Positions 26,543 through 34,608 of a DNA stretch of 52,823 nt are shown one piece after another (positions within the stretch are counted from its first letter, which is position 1; every line of letters begins with the position of its first letter). The stretch lies in contig CAZGCA010000038.1 of assembly GCA_964524145.1 (NCBI GenBank), forward strand, positions 1 through 52,823, written 5' to 3'. The notes beneath the pieces were generated by a model. The model was not told the DNA's origin. It searched no databases and saw only the letters and a program-made list of their open reading frames with translations. This stretch comes from CAZGCA01 sp964524145 (GTDB taxonomy: Bacteria; Hydrogenedentota; CAZGCA01). The translations under genes were made by a program, and so were the position numbers.

Positions 26543-27103
26543 TTAGGTTTCCGGTTCGATCAGCTCGTATTTGCGATCTTCGCGCGTATGCAAGACGTTC
26601 ACCTGGTCAGTCTGTGCATTCGTGAAGACGAGGAAATCGCTCTCGATAAGGTCGAGTTGCATAAGGGCTTCGTCGATCGTCATCGGTTTTGTGGGGAAAC
26701 TCCGTCTGTCCACGACACGGTGTTGATGCTCGGGTTCAGGTTGACTGGACTCCCATACGTCATCCGGTTCTATGATTTTCAGCCCGACACGGTGTGCATG
26801 GCGGGCTTTGCGAGGTTGGTGCCGATTGATCCGGGTCTTATACTTGGTTATCTGCCGTTCGAGCTTCTCGATGACTGCGTCCACCGAGGCGTACATGTCC
26901 TCGGTCTCCTGCTTTGCGTGAATCGTGAGGCCGTTGGCCACAATGGTGATCTCTGCAAGATGCCGGTATTTCTCGACCGAAAGCACGGCATGGGCTTCGA
27001 TTATACCATTGAGGTGGGAACCCAGCTTTTCGAGTCTGCTCTCAATATACGTCCGTAGTGCTTCACTCAGACGTGTGTGTCTGCAGGTTAGCTTTATTTG
27101 CAT
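26543..27103 (-). CDS. hpf: Ribosome hibernation-promoting factor, long form
   Basis: Binds the decoding region of the 30S subunit and pairs ribosomes in stationary phase. The 186-aa protein has the N-terminal beta-alpha-beta domain (MQIKLTCRHTRLSEALRTYIESRLEKL onward, about 1-95). A basic linker follows, and then the C-terminal dimerisation domain typical of long HPF, containing KPMTIDEALMQLDLIESDFLVFTNA. The ATG at 27103 gives the standard N-terminus; the open frame upstream is not family-like. It is the first gene of the hprK-rapZ-ptsH-ptsI run and follows a good promoter. Confidence 0.94.
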   Translation of the reverse strand: MQIKLTCRHTRLSEALRTYIESRLEKLGSHLNGIIEAHAVLSVEKYRHLAEITIVANGLTIHAKQETEDMYASVDAVIEKLERQITKYKTRINRHQPRKARHAHRVGLKIIEPDDVWESSQPEPEHQHRVVDRRSFPTKPMTIDEALMQLDLIESDFLVFTNAQTDQVNVLHTREDRKYELIEPET

Positions 27104-27175
27104 CTGTGCCTGCCAATCCTTTGCTTTCCGAAGAACCTGTGGAAGGACAAATTCAACCCTCTGACTGTACGACAA

Positions 27176-27205
27176 ATTTTACCAATTCCCGCGAGTGGTT
27201 GTCAA
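27176..27205 (-). promoter_or_regulatory. Sigma70-like promoter of hpf
   Basis: On the minus strand, TTGACA (complement of 27200-27205) and TAAAAT (complement of 27176-27181) are separated by 18 bases. The -35 box is a perfect match and the -10 box matches five of six. Transcription should start near 27169, leaving a leader of about 65 bases before the hpf start. It lies in the only large gap (264 bases) between the radical SAM gene and the phosphotransfer cluster, which suits an operon start. Confidence 0.6.
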
Positions 27206-27366
27206 TTGAAGGTATGTCCCGAAGCTTTTGTAAAGAGCGTGTTTGCGAGCGGAGGAACGACGGTGCCCCGTCCGACCACGCCCATAGCCGCTGCATACAG
27301 CGTGCGAACTCCTGAGCCGGGCATACGTAAACGTTCTCCGGGGGGCGCAAGGAAGCGTTTGGCCGG

Positions 27367-28482
27367 CTAGCCTCGAAAATAGGCGTCGCAGCAACCGGCA
27401 CATAGCGGGAATATTCGACGCCGTTTCACCTGCTGGCGAAACGCTCTGTATTCCGCGCTGTTCCATATCGCCTTGAGCGAGGTCTCCCGCACGTTGCCCA
27501 TCGCGAGCTCGTAACATGGATGAACCGTGCCCGTAGATGCAATGTAGGCTTTCGTCCACACAGACCCGCACGCAAATCTCGATACGTCCGTGCGGTTCTC
27601 GTAGAATTCCGCCATCTCGCGTACAGGCATACGTGGTAGTCGCAACTGTATTCGCTTCGTTCTCGCCCTGCGCTTGAGTTCGATGATTACTCGTTCGAAC
27701 TCGGCTCTGTCTATTCTATCTCTGGGCAAGGGTGTCCGGCAAAAATCAGAGACCGTCATCTCGCCGCACCAGCACGATTCGTCCGCACGGTAATCGAGCA
27801 ATACGTTCCATATTTCCGCCCCGACGCTCGCGGCGAAGTCGACCATATCGAGCAGTTCGCCGATATTCCCTGCCATCACTACAGTCGCAAGATGCACTAT
27901 CGGGTAGCGACTCCTGCGCCGCCGTTTCTCGTCCCGGACCTTCGTAAGTGCATCCGCTGCACGCTCAAAGGCGTCACTGAGCCCTGTGATGGTGTTGTGT
28001 GTTTCGGGGAGACCGTGGACCGAGACGCCTAGATAGGAGAATCCCGCGCCCAAGAACCGTCGTGGTGTCATATCCATCAACGCCGACAGTTTTTCTTCGT
28101 CGAGCAACGTCGCGTTGGTGATCAAGTGAGTCTTGTGGTGGCGAGAGGCGTGCCGTATGAGTTCGACGATGTCACCACGTACCAATGGCTCGCCACCGGT
28201 GAAGCTGAGCAGGGCTCTACGCGGAATATCGTCTATGACCCGTTTCCACTCGGCAGTTGTCAGTATCTGGCGGTCACCGTGCGTGCTCTGCTTACCTATG
28301 ACAACCGGCAGAACGATACACATCTTGCATCTCAAGTTGCAGTGTGGCGTGACCCGCAGGAGGATGTGCAGCGGCGGCAAGGCGCGCCCCCGCCCCACAA
28401 CGCGAGGCACAGCACCATACCAACGCAGCAGCCTGTCGTATGTCAGGACGGAACCTTTGGCGAGCGTTCTCCTCAGGCTCAT
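27367..28482 (-). CDS. Radical SAM/SPASM domain protein
   Basis: A 371-aa radical SAM enzyme with the cluster motif CNLRCKMC at residues 48-55 and FTGGEPLVRGD just after. The C-terminal extra-cluster (SPASM-like) region has cysteines in FACGSVWTKAYIASTGTVHPCYELAMGNV and CAGCC. SPASM proteins often modify peptides or proteins; no substrate can be assigned here. The ATG at 28482 is preferred over a TTG four codons upstream, though neither has a strong ribosome binding site. A 40-codon frame lies about 40 bases downstream. The gene follows the DUF502 gene by about 60 bases. Confidence 0.85.
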   Translation of the reverse strand: MSLRRTLAKGSVLTYDRLLRWYGAVPRVVGRGRALPPLHILLRVTPHCNLRCKMCIVLPVVIGKQSTHGDRQILTTAEWKRVIDDIPRRALLSFTGGEPLVRGDIVELIRHASRHHKTHLITNATLLDEEKLSALMDMTPRRFLGAGFSYLGVSVHGLPETHNTITGLSDAFERAADALTKVRDEKRRRRSRYPIVHLATVVMAGNIGELLDMVDFAASVGAEIWNVLLDYRADESCWCGEMTVSDFCRTPLPRDRIDRAEFERVIIELKRRARTKRIQLRLPRMPVREMAEFYENRTDVSRFACGSVWTKAYIASTGTVHPCYELAMGNVRETSLKAIWNSAEYRAFRQQVKRRRIFPLCAGCCDAYFRG

Positions 28483-28542
28483 TCGCTCGCCCAAGCGGAT
28501 ACCGACACTAGCGCTTTCATGGAGATGATCGGATGTCCCGAG

Positions 28543-29205
28543 TCATTTCTCAGCATTCTCGGCACCCTCATCATCTTCCTGCGGCGACGACTGTTCAGGC
28601 ACGACCATCCCGGCCGATATCAGCAGCTTCATGGAGTCCTCGATGTTCATCCCCAACTTGATAACTTCGTGTTCAGGAACGAATATCAACACGCCCGATG
28701 TGGGATTCGGCGTCGTCGGCACGAATACGCACAACCCTGCGCCTTGCAGCTGATCGTGGATTTCGCCTCGGGTTTTCCCCGCAACAAACCCCAGCGAGTA
28801 CACACCGTGACGGGGATACTGCACGAGCACCACTTCTTTGAACACACTACCGCTGCCCTGCGTGAACGCGTCCCGTATCTGCACGATAGTCGTGTATACC
28901 TTGCTTATCAGCGGTATGCGCGCGACGATGCTCTCACCGATGCTTATGAGTTTGCGTCCGATCGCCTTCGTTGCTATGAGTCCGACCAACAGTATCACGA
29001 CAACGATAATCGCCAAGCCCAGAACTCCCGCCATGATCTCTCCGTACCCGAGGATTTTGCTGATGGGGATGCCAACGGTATCGCGAGCAACGGACCACAT
29101 CTTCCACGCCAGCCACATACAGACCACTGACGGGAGCAGTATGAGCAGTCCCGTTACGAAATAGCGTTTGAGCTGTCCAGCAGCGGAATGTTGATCATCG
29201 GACAT
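28543..29205 (-). CDS. DUF502 family membrane protein
   Basis: A 220-aa protein of the DUF502 family. It has two N-terminal membrane segments, YFVTGLLILLPSVVCMWLAW and a second around VLGLAIIVVVILLVGLIAT. A soluble part follows with family motifs: PLISKVYTTIVQIRDAF, VVLVQYPRHGVYSLGFV, and VFVPTTPNPTSGVLIFVP. Function is not known for the family. The ATG at 29205 has AGGAGGGAG just upstream and overlaps the preceding CorC-like gene by 11 bases. The C-terminus is acidic. Confidence 0.88.
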   Translation of the reverse strand: MSDDQHSAAGQLKRYFVTGLLILLPSVVCMWLAWKMWSVARDTVGIPISKILGYGEIMAGVLGLAIIVVVILLVGLIATKAIGRKLISIGESIVARIPLISKVYTTIVQIRDAFTQGSGSVFKEVVLVQYPRHGVYSLGFVAGKTRGEIHDQLQGAGLCVFVPTTPNPTSGVLIFVPEHEVIKLGMNIEDSMKLLISAGMVVPEQSSPQEDDEGAENAEK

Positions 29206-30460
29206 CCGTATCTCCCTCCTCATCTTCTTCGATTTTCAGTCTGAGCTGGCTGACGCTATGCTCGTTGGCTTCCACGACGTCGATCGCCAGGTTCTTGTAA
29301 CGCACCTGTTCGCCCGGAACGGGTATTCTGCCCGTCAGTTGCAGGACCAACCCGCCGATGGTGTCAAAATCCTCCTCAGGCAACGACAGTCCAAGCTCGT
29401 CGTTAACGTCCTTTATCGTCATGCGTGCCTGCACCATGTACTCTCCGGATGCCACCTGCTGCAGCACCGGCTTCTCGAAGTCGTACTCGTCCTGTATCTC
29501 GCCGAATATCTCCTCAACCAGATCCTCGAGCGTCAGCAGCCCGTCGGTACCACCGTACTCGTCAACGACTATGGCCATGTGGATGCGGTTGCCCCGCATC
29601 TCGGGCAGAAGTGCGTCAATGCGTTTCGTGTCAGGAACATAGTATGCCGGTTTCACCAGGCGCCCGAACCCTCTTTTCCCGTCCGCAACACCAGCTCCTA
29701 TCAGGTCGTGTACACTGACGATTCCTTTAATGTCGTCAAGCTGTTCGTCGTACACAGGGATACGCGTATAGCCGCTCTGTTCGAAAAGTGCTGCCAGTTC
29801 GTCCCGAGTGCTCCCCGTTTCTATCGCTACCATATCGATCCTCGGCACCATAACCTCCTTGGCAGTCGTCGCACCAAGGTCTATCACACCATGGATCATT
29901 TCCCGCTCGGAGCTGTCGATCTCACCCGCTTCCTCGCCTTCGACGAACAACCACCGCATCTCCTCGATACCGACATACGGGCCCTTCACAGGCTTCATGC
30001 CCGCGGCGTACATCACTAAACGGAATACCCTGGACGTCCCGCCGATCAGCGGATACAACACAATGTACCAGACCCAAAGCACGTATGACAAGGCCACCGA
30101 CAGCCGTGAGGCGTGCTGTCGGAAAAGGGTCTTGGGTATGATCTCGCAAAATACAAGCGCCACCGGCGTCAGCAGGAGTATCGCCCACAACTCGCCAAGC
30201 CTCGTCGCCACCGCCACGGTTGCCAGAACGACACCGATGTTCGTGCTCACAAGCGTCAGGACAAGCGCCCGTTCGGGCCGTTTTACGAACGATTCCAGGA
30301 TTCGAGCACGGCGAGAGCCCTCACGGACCAATCGGCGTAGACGAATCGGGTTGATCGAGATGATCCCCGTTTCATACCCTGCAAAGAATGCATGTATTGA
30401 CAAGCCCGTCAGGGCAAGCAGTAACATCGTCAATAGCGACATGTCCGCGTGCTCAGCCAT
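29195..30460 (-). CDS. CNNM/CorC-family membrane protein with CBS domains
   Basis: A 421-aa hemolysin C/CorC-type protein, a family linked to magnesium or cobalt efflux. The N-terminal DUF21/CNNM membrane domain (about 1-190) contains HAFFAGYETGIISINPIRL and EIIPKTLFRQ. A CBS pair follows (about 200-320, with VPRIDMVAI, GYTRIPVYDE and VVDEYGGTDGLLTLEDLVEEIFGEI). A C-terminal CorC_HlyC domain ends the protein (YMVQARMTIKDVNDELGL...DFDTIGGLVL). AAGGAG lies 7 bases before the ATG. It overlaps its paralogue upstream by 8 bases. Confidence 0.92.
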   Translation of the reverse strand: MAEHADMSLLTMLLLALTGLSIHAFFAGYETGIISINPIRLRRLVREGSRRARILESFVKRPERALVLTLVSTNIGVVLATVAVATRLGELWAILLLTPVALVFCEIIPKTLFRQHASRLSVALSYVLWVWYIVLYPLIGGTSRVFRLVMYAAGMKPVKGPYVGIEEMRWLFVEGEEAGEIDSSEREMIHGVIDLGATTAKEVMVPRIDMVAIETGSTRDELAALFEQSGYTRIPVYDEQLDDIKGIVSVHDLIGAGVADGKRGFGRLVKPAYYVPDTKRIDALLPEMRGNRIHMAIVVDEYGGTDGLLTLEDLVEEIFGEIQDEYDFEKPVLQQVASGEYMVQARMTIKDVNDELGLSLPEEDFDTIGGLVLQLTGRIPVPGEQVRYKNLAIDVVEANEHSVSQLRLKIEEDEEGDTDVR

Positions 30461-31541
30461 GCCGTCTCCTTGTCGGGAACTCGTCTCGCTCGTCTACTAT
30501 CTCACCAACAACCTCCTCGAGAAGGTCCTCGAGCGTTACAACCCCCAGCGTCCTGCCTCGATCATCCGTTGCAATGGCTATATGAACCCTGTTGTCCCTG
30601 AACTCCGAGAGCAACCGTGCCACGCCTGTTGTCCCCGCCACGAACTTCGCCGGCCGCGCTACCTTCGACACAGATGTGTCGAGATCCCCTTTGCGGCAAT
30701 ACGGCAGCAAATCCTTCACATACACCACGCCGACCACGTCGTCAGGCGAAGCTCCTATCACAGGTATTCGCGAGAACCCTGTTCGATGTGCAGTCTCGAC
30801 GGCTTCTTGCAGAAGCACCTGTGCCCGCAGCGTTACCATCTTCTCGCGCGGCGTGAGAACATCCGCAACAGTTGTATCGGTGAATCTCAATATGCTGTGG
30901 ATCATCTCGCGCTGATCACGCTCCAACACGCCTCGCCTCTCGCCTTCTGCGACGACCTCCTTCAACTCCTCTTCCGTAATGAACGGTGCCGCACGCAGTT
31001 TGGACGCGCCCGTAACGCGCAGCACCCCGCGGGCCAATGCCAGTACGAGCGCCCGGACAGGGCGTAACAACCCGTAGAAGAAGGTCACTCCTACGGCCAC
31101 ACGCCGTGCCGACCGTTCGGGATGTTGAACTGCAAGCACTTTCGGTCCTATCTCGCCCAGCACCAGGAGCATGACCGTCACTGTCACCGTCGCGGCAACG
31201 AAACTCACGCTTTCCGAAAAACCGAGCGAAGCGACCGTCGACTCGACGGCTATTCCAGCGAACGCAGAGAGCACAACGTTGACTATCGTGTTGCCCACCA
31301 GAATGGTCGTCAACAGGCGGTAGGGGCGGGCCAACAGGCGGCAGACCAGCCGAGAGGTCCTGCTGGACTCTCTCTCCATTTTTCGCAGGCTCGGTCGCGA
31401 CAGCGAAAAGAGTGCTGTCTCCGATCCTGAGAAAAACGCAGACAGCGACAGCAGCGCTATGACCAGCGGGATGTAAACCCACGGAGGGAGCGGTAAGTCG
31501 TCCAAAGTGGGATCATCCCTCCTTGCGTCTTCGGGACACAA
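30453..31541 (-). CDS. CNNM/CorC-family membrane protein, short form
   Basis: Paralogue of the next gene downstream, 362 aa. It has the DUF21 membrane domain (LSAFFSGSETALFSLSRPSL, EIGPKVLAVQHPER) and a CBS pair (DVLTPREKMVTL, FSRIPVIG, ATDDRGRTLGVVTLEDLLEEVVGEI). It stops just after the second CBS domain, so the C-terminal CorC_HlyC domain is absent. The TTG at 31541 is the first start in frame. Another TTG at 31505 has AGGAGG 12 bases upstream and may be the real one. Confidence 0.88.
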   Translation of the reverse strand: MCPEDARRDDPTLDDLPLPPWVYIPLVIALLSLSAFFSGSETALFSLSRPSLRKMERESSRTSRLVCRLLARPYRLLTTILVGNTIVNVVLSAFAGIAVESTVASLGFSESVSFVAATVTVTVMLLVLGEIGPKVLAVQHPERSARRVAVGVTFFYGLLRPVRALVLALARGVLRVTGASKLRAAPFITEEELKEVVAEGERRGVLERDQREMIHSILRFTDTTVADVLTPREKMVTLRAQVLLQEAVETAHRTGFSRIPVIGASPDDVVGVVYVKDLLPYCRKGDLDTSVSKVARPAKFVAGTTGVARLLSEFRDNRVHIAIATDDRGRTLGVVTLEDLLEEVVGEIVDERDEFPTRRRHG

Positions 31542-31552
31542 CTGACCGGCCG

Positions 31553-32038
31553 CTATCCACGTCCGTCACTCCCCATCGCATCCCTAAAGCCGGCGAGATA
31601 CTTCCTTTCGAGCCGGCGCATTTTTTGGGCCTCATTCTTTTCCTCGTGGTCGTGGCCGAGCAGGTGCAACAAGCCGTGAATCACAAGCAACGCCACCTCA
31701 CATGCGTAGTGTTCCCTGTCGCTCCCTGTGCGCCGCCCGGCTGTTTCGAGCGAAACGACGATGTCGCCGAACGTTATGTGTTGCACGGCATCGGCTGCTC
31801 CCGGCTCGTCCTGCGGGAACGCCAGAACGTCGGTCGGCGAATCGACACCTCGATACTGCTTATTGAGCTGCCGCATGTATTGGTCGTCGCAGAACAGTAT
31901 GCTTATCTCGCACTCGCGCACGTCACACCCGTTGTCTGCGAGCACGCGGGCGATAACCCCGTCCAACTCGCGGCCTCCGGGCGCTCGCCGCCGGGAGATG
32001 TTGCGTTTCTGTATCTCTGTCTTTCGGGATTGCGCCAT
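31553..32038 (-). CDS. ybeY: Endoribonuclease YbeY
   Basis: Zinc-dependent RNase involved in rRNA maturation and ribosome quality control. The 161-aa protein has the family blocks CDDQYMRQLNKQYRGVDSPTDVLAFP and FGDIVVSLE, and the metal site H-GLL-H-LLGHD-H (three histidines). The ATG at 32038 fits the family N-terminus (TEIQKRN...); a GTG at 32089 would add 17 residues, and neither has a good ribosome binding site. The position after the 7TM-HD gene is the usual phoH-yqfF-ybeY order. Confidence 0.93.
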   Translation of the reverse strand: MAQSRKTEIQKRNISRRRAPGGRELDGVIARVLADNGCDVRECEISILFCDDQYMRQLNKQYRGVDSPTDVLAFPQDEPGAADAVQHITFGDIVVSLETAGRRTGSDREHYACEVALLVIHGLLHLLGHDHEEKNEAQKMRRLERKYLAGFRDAMGSDGRG

Positions 32039-32109
32039 GACTTTCAGCTGGCAACCGACCCCGCCTGCCGCTTCAAAATCATGAGACACGTGCGAAGCAA
32101 CATACCGTG

Positions 32110-34608
32110 CTAACCGGGCTGCGACATCGTAGCCTCGGACTCCCTCGGCTCCTCGTCCTCATGAGAGTTCTGCTTCAGAGGTTCCGAGACTCCGGCGTAG
32201 GTTATTTTGTCGGACCGCTTCTTCTTCTCTTCAGGGTATTCCAGTCTCACATGCGACGCGCTCGCAATCGTTCGCGTGATAACCTCGGCAAGAACATGCA
32301 GATCCTTGAGCGTCAGGTCACACTCGTCAAACTGGCCGTCGGTGAACTTCGAGTTCACTATCCGCTCGGCCAGCCCCTGCAGACGTGTCAGCGTGGGGTT
32401 CGCAAGCGACCTCGACGCCGATTCTATTGCATCGGCCAGCATGACTATGGCAGCCTCTCTCGTCTGCGGCTTCGGTCCGGGATACCTGAAATCCTCCTCC
32501 CGGATCGTCCCTTCCTTCTTTTCTTTCTCTTTCACGGCATTCTGATAGAAGAACCCTATCAGGCTCGTGCCATGGTGCTGTGCGATGATGTCGCGTATCG
32601 GTTGCGGCAGCTTGTACTCCTCGGCAAGCTTGATCCCTTCCTTGACGTGTCCCGCAACAATGCGCGCACTCATCGCGGGCGACAGATCCTCGTGTACGTT
32701 GTGGTCTCGCTGGTTCTCCGAGAAGTACTCCTGTTTGGCCATCTTGCCGATATCGTGGTAATACGAGCCGACTCGCGCAAGCAGACCGTTCGCACCTATC
32801 GCCTCGGCAGCCTCCTGCGCTATCCGGCCGACTATCTGGCTGTGTTCATGGCTGCCCGACGCTTCCAGCACCATACGCCGCAGCAGCGGGTGGTTCAGAT
32901 CCGAGAACTCGAGCAACTGCACGTCCGTCACAACACCAAACAACCATTCGAGCGGCTGCAACGCGAGCAGCACCACCATTCCGACCAGCAGCCCATTGAT
33001 GAGTCCGTGCGAAGCTTCCCGGATCATACCGTCTCTCGCGCCTGTTGCGGAAACGTCTCCCATGAGGTTGATCGCCAGGATGACCGCGCATGTTGCAATC
33101 GCGACCATCACCGCCGCCCTGATCAGGTCGCTTCGTTTGCGCACCGTCGTCAGGCTGAGAACTCCGGCGAGGCCGCCGGCAAGCATTGCTGCAAACACCT
33201 CCCAACTATTGTGATGCGCTATCGACACAAGAAAGGCGATCAGCAATGCCGAGAAGATCGCCACCCGTTTCTCGATCAGGATGGCGATGAGTATGCTGCC
33301 GGCTGCGGCCGGGACCAGATACCCCGAGCGATGGTACCAGGCAAATCCGCGCGCCACAGCAACCGTCGCGCAGACAACTGTCATCAACAGGACCAACTGC
33401 TTGGTGTTCGCGAAGATCTCCTGTTCCGACTTCGTCATGTAGAGCAGGAATACCGCGAGCACACTCAACAGCAGAAGCCCATGGCCTACAAAGGTGGCGA
33501 TCTTGTTTGCCAGATCGCTCTGAAGGTTCCTCGCCTGTTGCCACGCCACATACTCGCCTATCTTCTCTTCAGTCCAGAGCACACCCTTCGTGATGATCAG
33601 AGTGCCCTTCTGCACATCTCTGTATTCCGGCGCAACGCTTGCAGATGCCTCGGCCCTCCTCTTGTCGGACAACTCCCTGTCCAGCACCAACGTCTGTTTG
33701 AGGAATGCGTTCGTGAGGCTAAACACAGCTTCGCGTTTCCCCGGTTCGTCTGCTGGGACAGCCTGGTTCACAATTTTCCCCACCGCAGCCCGAAGCCGTG
33801 TTGGCTCTGCTCCCGACGACAACGCCAGCACTTCCGATACATCTTTCTCCTGTTCATCGATCTTGCCGTTGATTCTCGCAACAGTGATTCGCTCGCTGGG
33901 TATGTCCGGCGGCAGGATCCCCTCCGCCAGAACCTGTTCGAGCGCCGATAAGGTCAGTTCCCTCGCCTCGAGAAGGTTGTCCAAAGAAACCGTCGAGAGC
34001 GAGACGTCCTCGACCGCGAGGTCTCTTTCGACGTCCGGCCATTCCGGCCATTGATCGAGCGGTTCCGGGTAAGGCGACTCCGGAAACGTCTGCGAGGAGT
34101 CCGGTGCACCAGGAACCAGAGACGCATCCGCGCCCGAATCCATAAGCAGAAAACGCAGGTTGTCCTCAGTAACGCCCTCGGGCAGCGAATCCAGGAGCGA
34201 GCTGACCTTTGTGTCGAAGTCCAACGCGGGCTCGACCGCTGTTCCCTGAACCTTCTCGAAATACGTTTCGGCGGCCTGCAGTTGCGTGCTCACCTTCTCC
34301 TTGTCAACCCTGTAGACAAACGGTGTCTTATCAGCAGCATTCTGCCGTCTCTCTTCGGTAGCCTCTCTGTCGACCACTTTGAACGGAGCGTCCGCAATCC
34401 ATGTTTGGCTTGCGGGCTTGCCTACCACAGGTTCCTCCTCCTGTTCCGGAGGTGTGAAAGGCGCGATGAGAACAAAGAGGATCGCGGCCGAAAGGACTAT
34501 CGTAACAATCCCTGTCCACGACTGCCCGTCCAGCTTCTTCCGCGTTGGCTCGCCGGTCCGGGGGCTTTTCTTCTTGTTCTTATTCTTGTTCTTGTTCTTC
34601 TTCGCCAT
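32110..34608 (-). CDS. pgpH: 7TM-HD family phosphodiesterase (YqfF/PgpH, c-di-AMP type)
   Basis: A membrane protein of 832 aa whose relatives (PgpH) hydrolyse cyclic di-AMP. In order: a lysine/asparagine-rich start; a membrane span at about 33-50; an extracytoplasmic 7TMR-HDED domain to about 355; seven membrane spans at about 370-560; and a cytosolic HD domain with SGSHEHSQ, YYHDIGKM (about 616-623) and HVKEGIKLAEEY...HHGT. The ATG at 34608 is preferred over one at 34632. The N-terminus overlaps phoH within a hexanucleotide repeat. The neighbourhood with phoH and ybeY is classical. Confidence 0.93.
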   Translation of the reverse strand: MAKKNKNKNKNKKKSPRTGEPTRKKLDGQSWTGIVTIVLSAAILFVLIAPFTPPEQEEEPVVGKPASQTWIADAPFKVVDREATEERRQNAADKTPFVYRVDKEKVSTQLQAAETYFEKVQGTAVEPALDFDTKVSSLLDSLPEGVTEDNLRFLLMDSGADASLVPGAPDSSQTFPESPYPEPLDQWPEWPDVERDLAVEDVSLSTVSLDNLLEARELTLSALEQVLAEGILPPDIPSERITVARINGKIDEQEKDVSEVLALSSGAEPTRLRAAVGKIVNQAVPADEPGKREAVFSLTNAFLKQTLVLDRELSDKRRAEASASVAPEYRDVQKGTLIITKGVLWTEEKIGEYVAWQQARNLQSDLANKIATFVGHGLLLLSVLAVFLLYMTKSEQEIFANTKQLVLLMTVVCATVAVARGFAWYHRSGYLVPAAAGSILIAILIEKRVAIFSALLIAFLVSIAHHNSWEVFAAMLAGGLAGVLSLTTVRKRSDLIRAAVMVAIATCAVILAINLMGDVSATGARDGMIREASHGLINGLLVGMVVLLALQPLEWLFGVVTDVQLLEFSDLNHPLLRRMVLEASGSHEHSQIVGRIAQEAAEAIGANGLLARVGSYYHDIGKMAKQEYFSENQRDHNVHEDLSPAMSARIVAGHVKEGIKLAEEYKLPQPIRDIIAQHHGTSLIGFFYQNAVKEKEKKEGTIREEDFRYPGPKPQTREAAIVMLADAIESASRSLANPTLTRLQGLAERIVNSKFTDGQFDECDLTLKDLHVLAEVITRTIASASHVRLEYPEEKKKRSDKITYAGVSEPLKQNSHEDEEPRESEATMSQPG
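34576..34599 (-). repeat. Hexanucleotide repeat in the phoH/pgpH overlap
   Basis: Four tandem copies of AAGAAC (third copy AAGAAT) on the minus strand. In the pgpH frame they encode Lys-Asn pairs; in the phoH frame they encode Glu-Gln pairs. The C-to-T change in the third copy creates the TAA stop of phoH at 34580-34582. Gain or loss of whole units keeps pgpH in frame, and may move the phoH end. Confidence 0.7.

Noticed and set aside
32107..33951. A 614-codon open frame antisense to the 7TM-HD gene
   Set aside because: Arg/His-rich, low-complexity translation typical of antisense shadows; the minus-strand gene has full domain structure.
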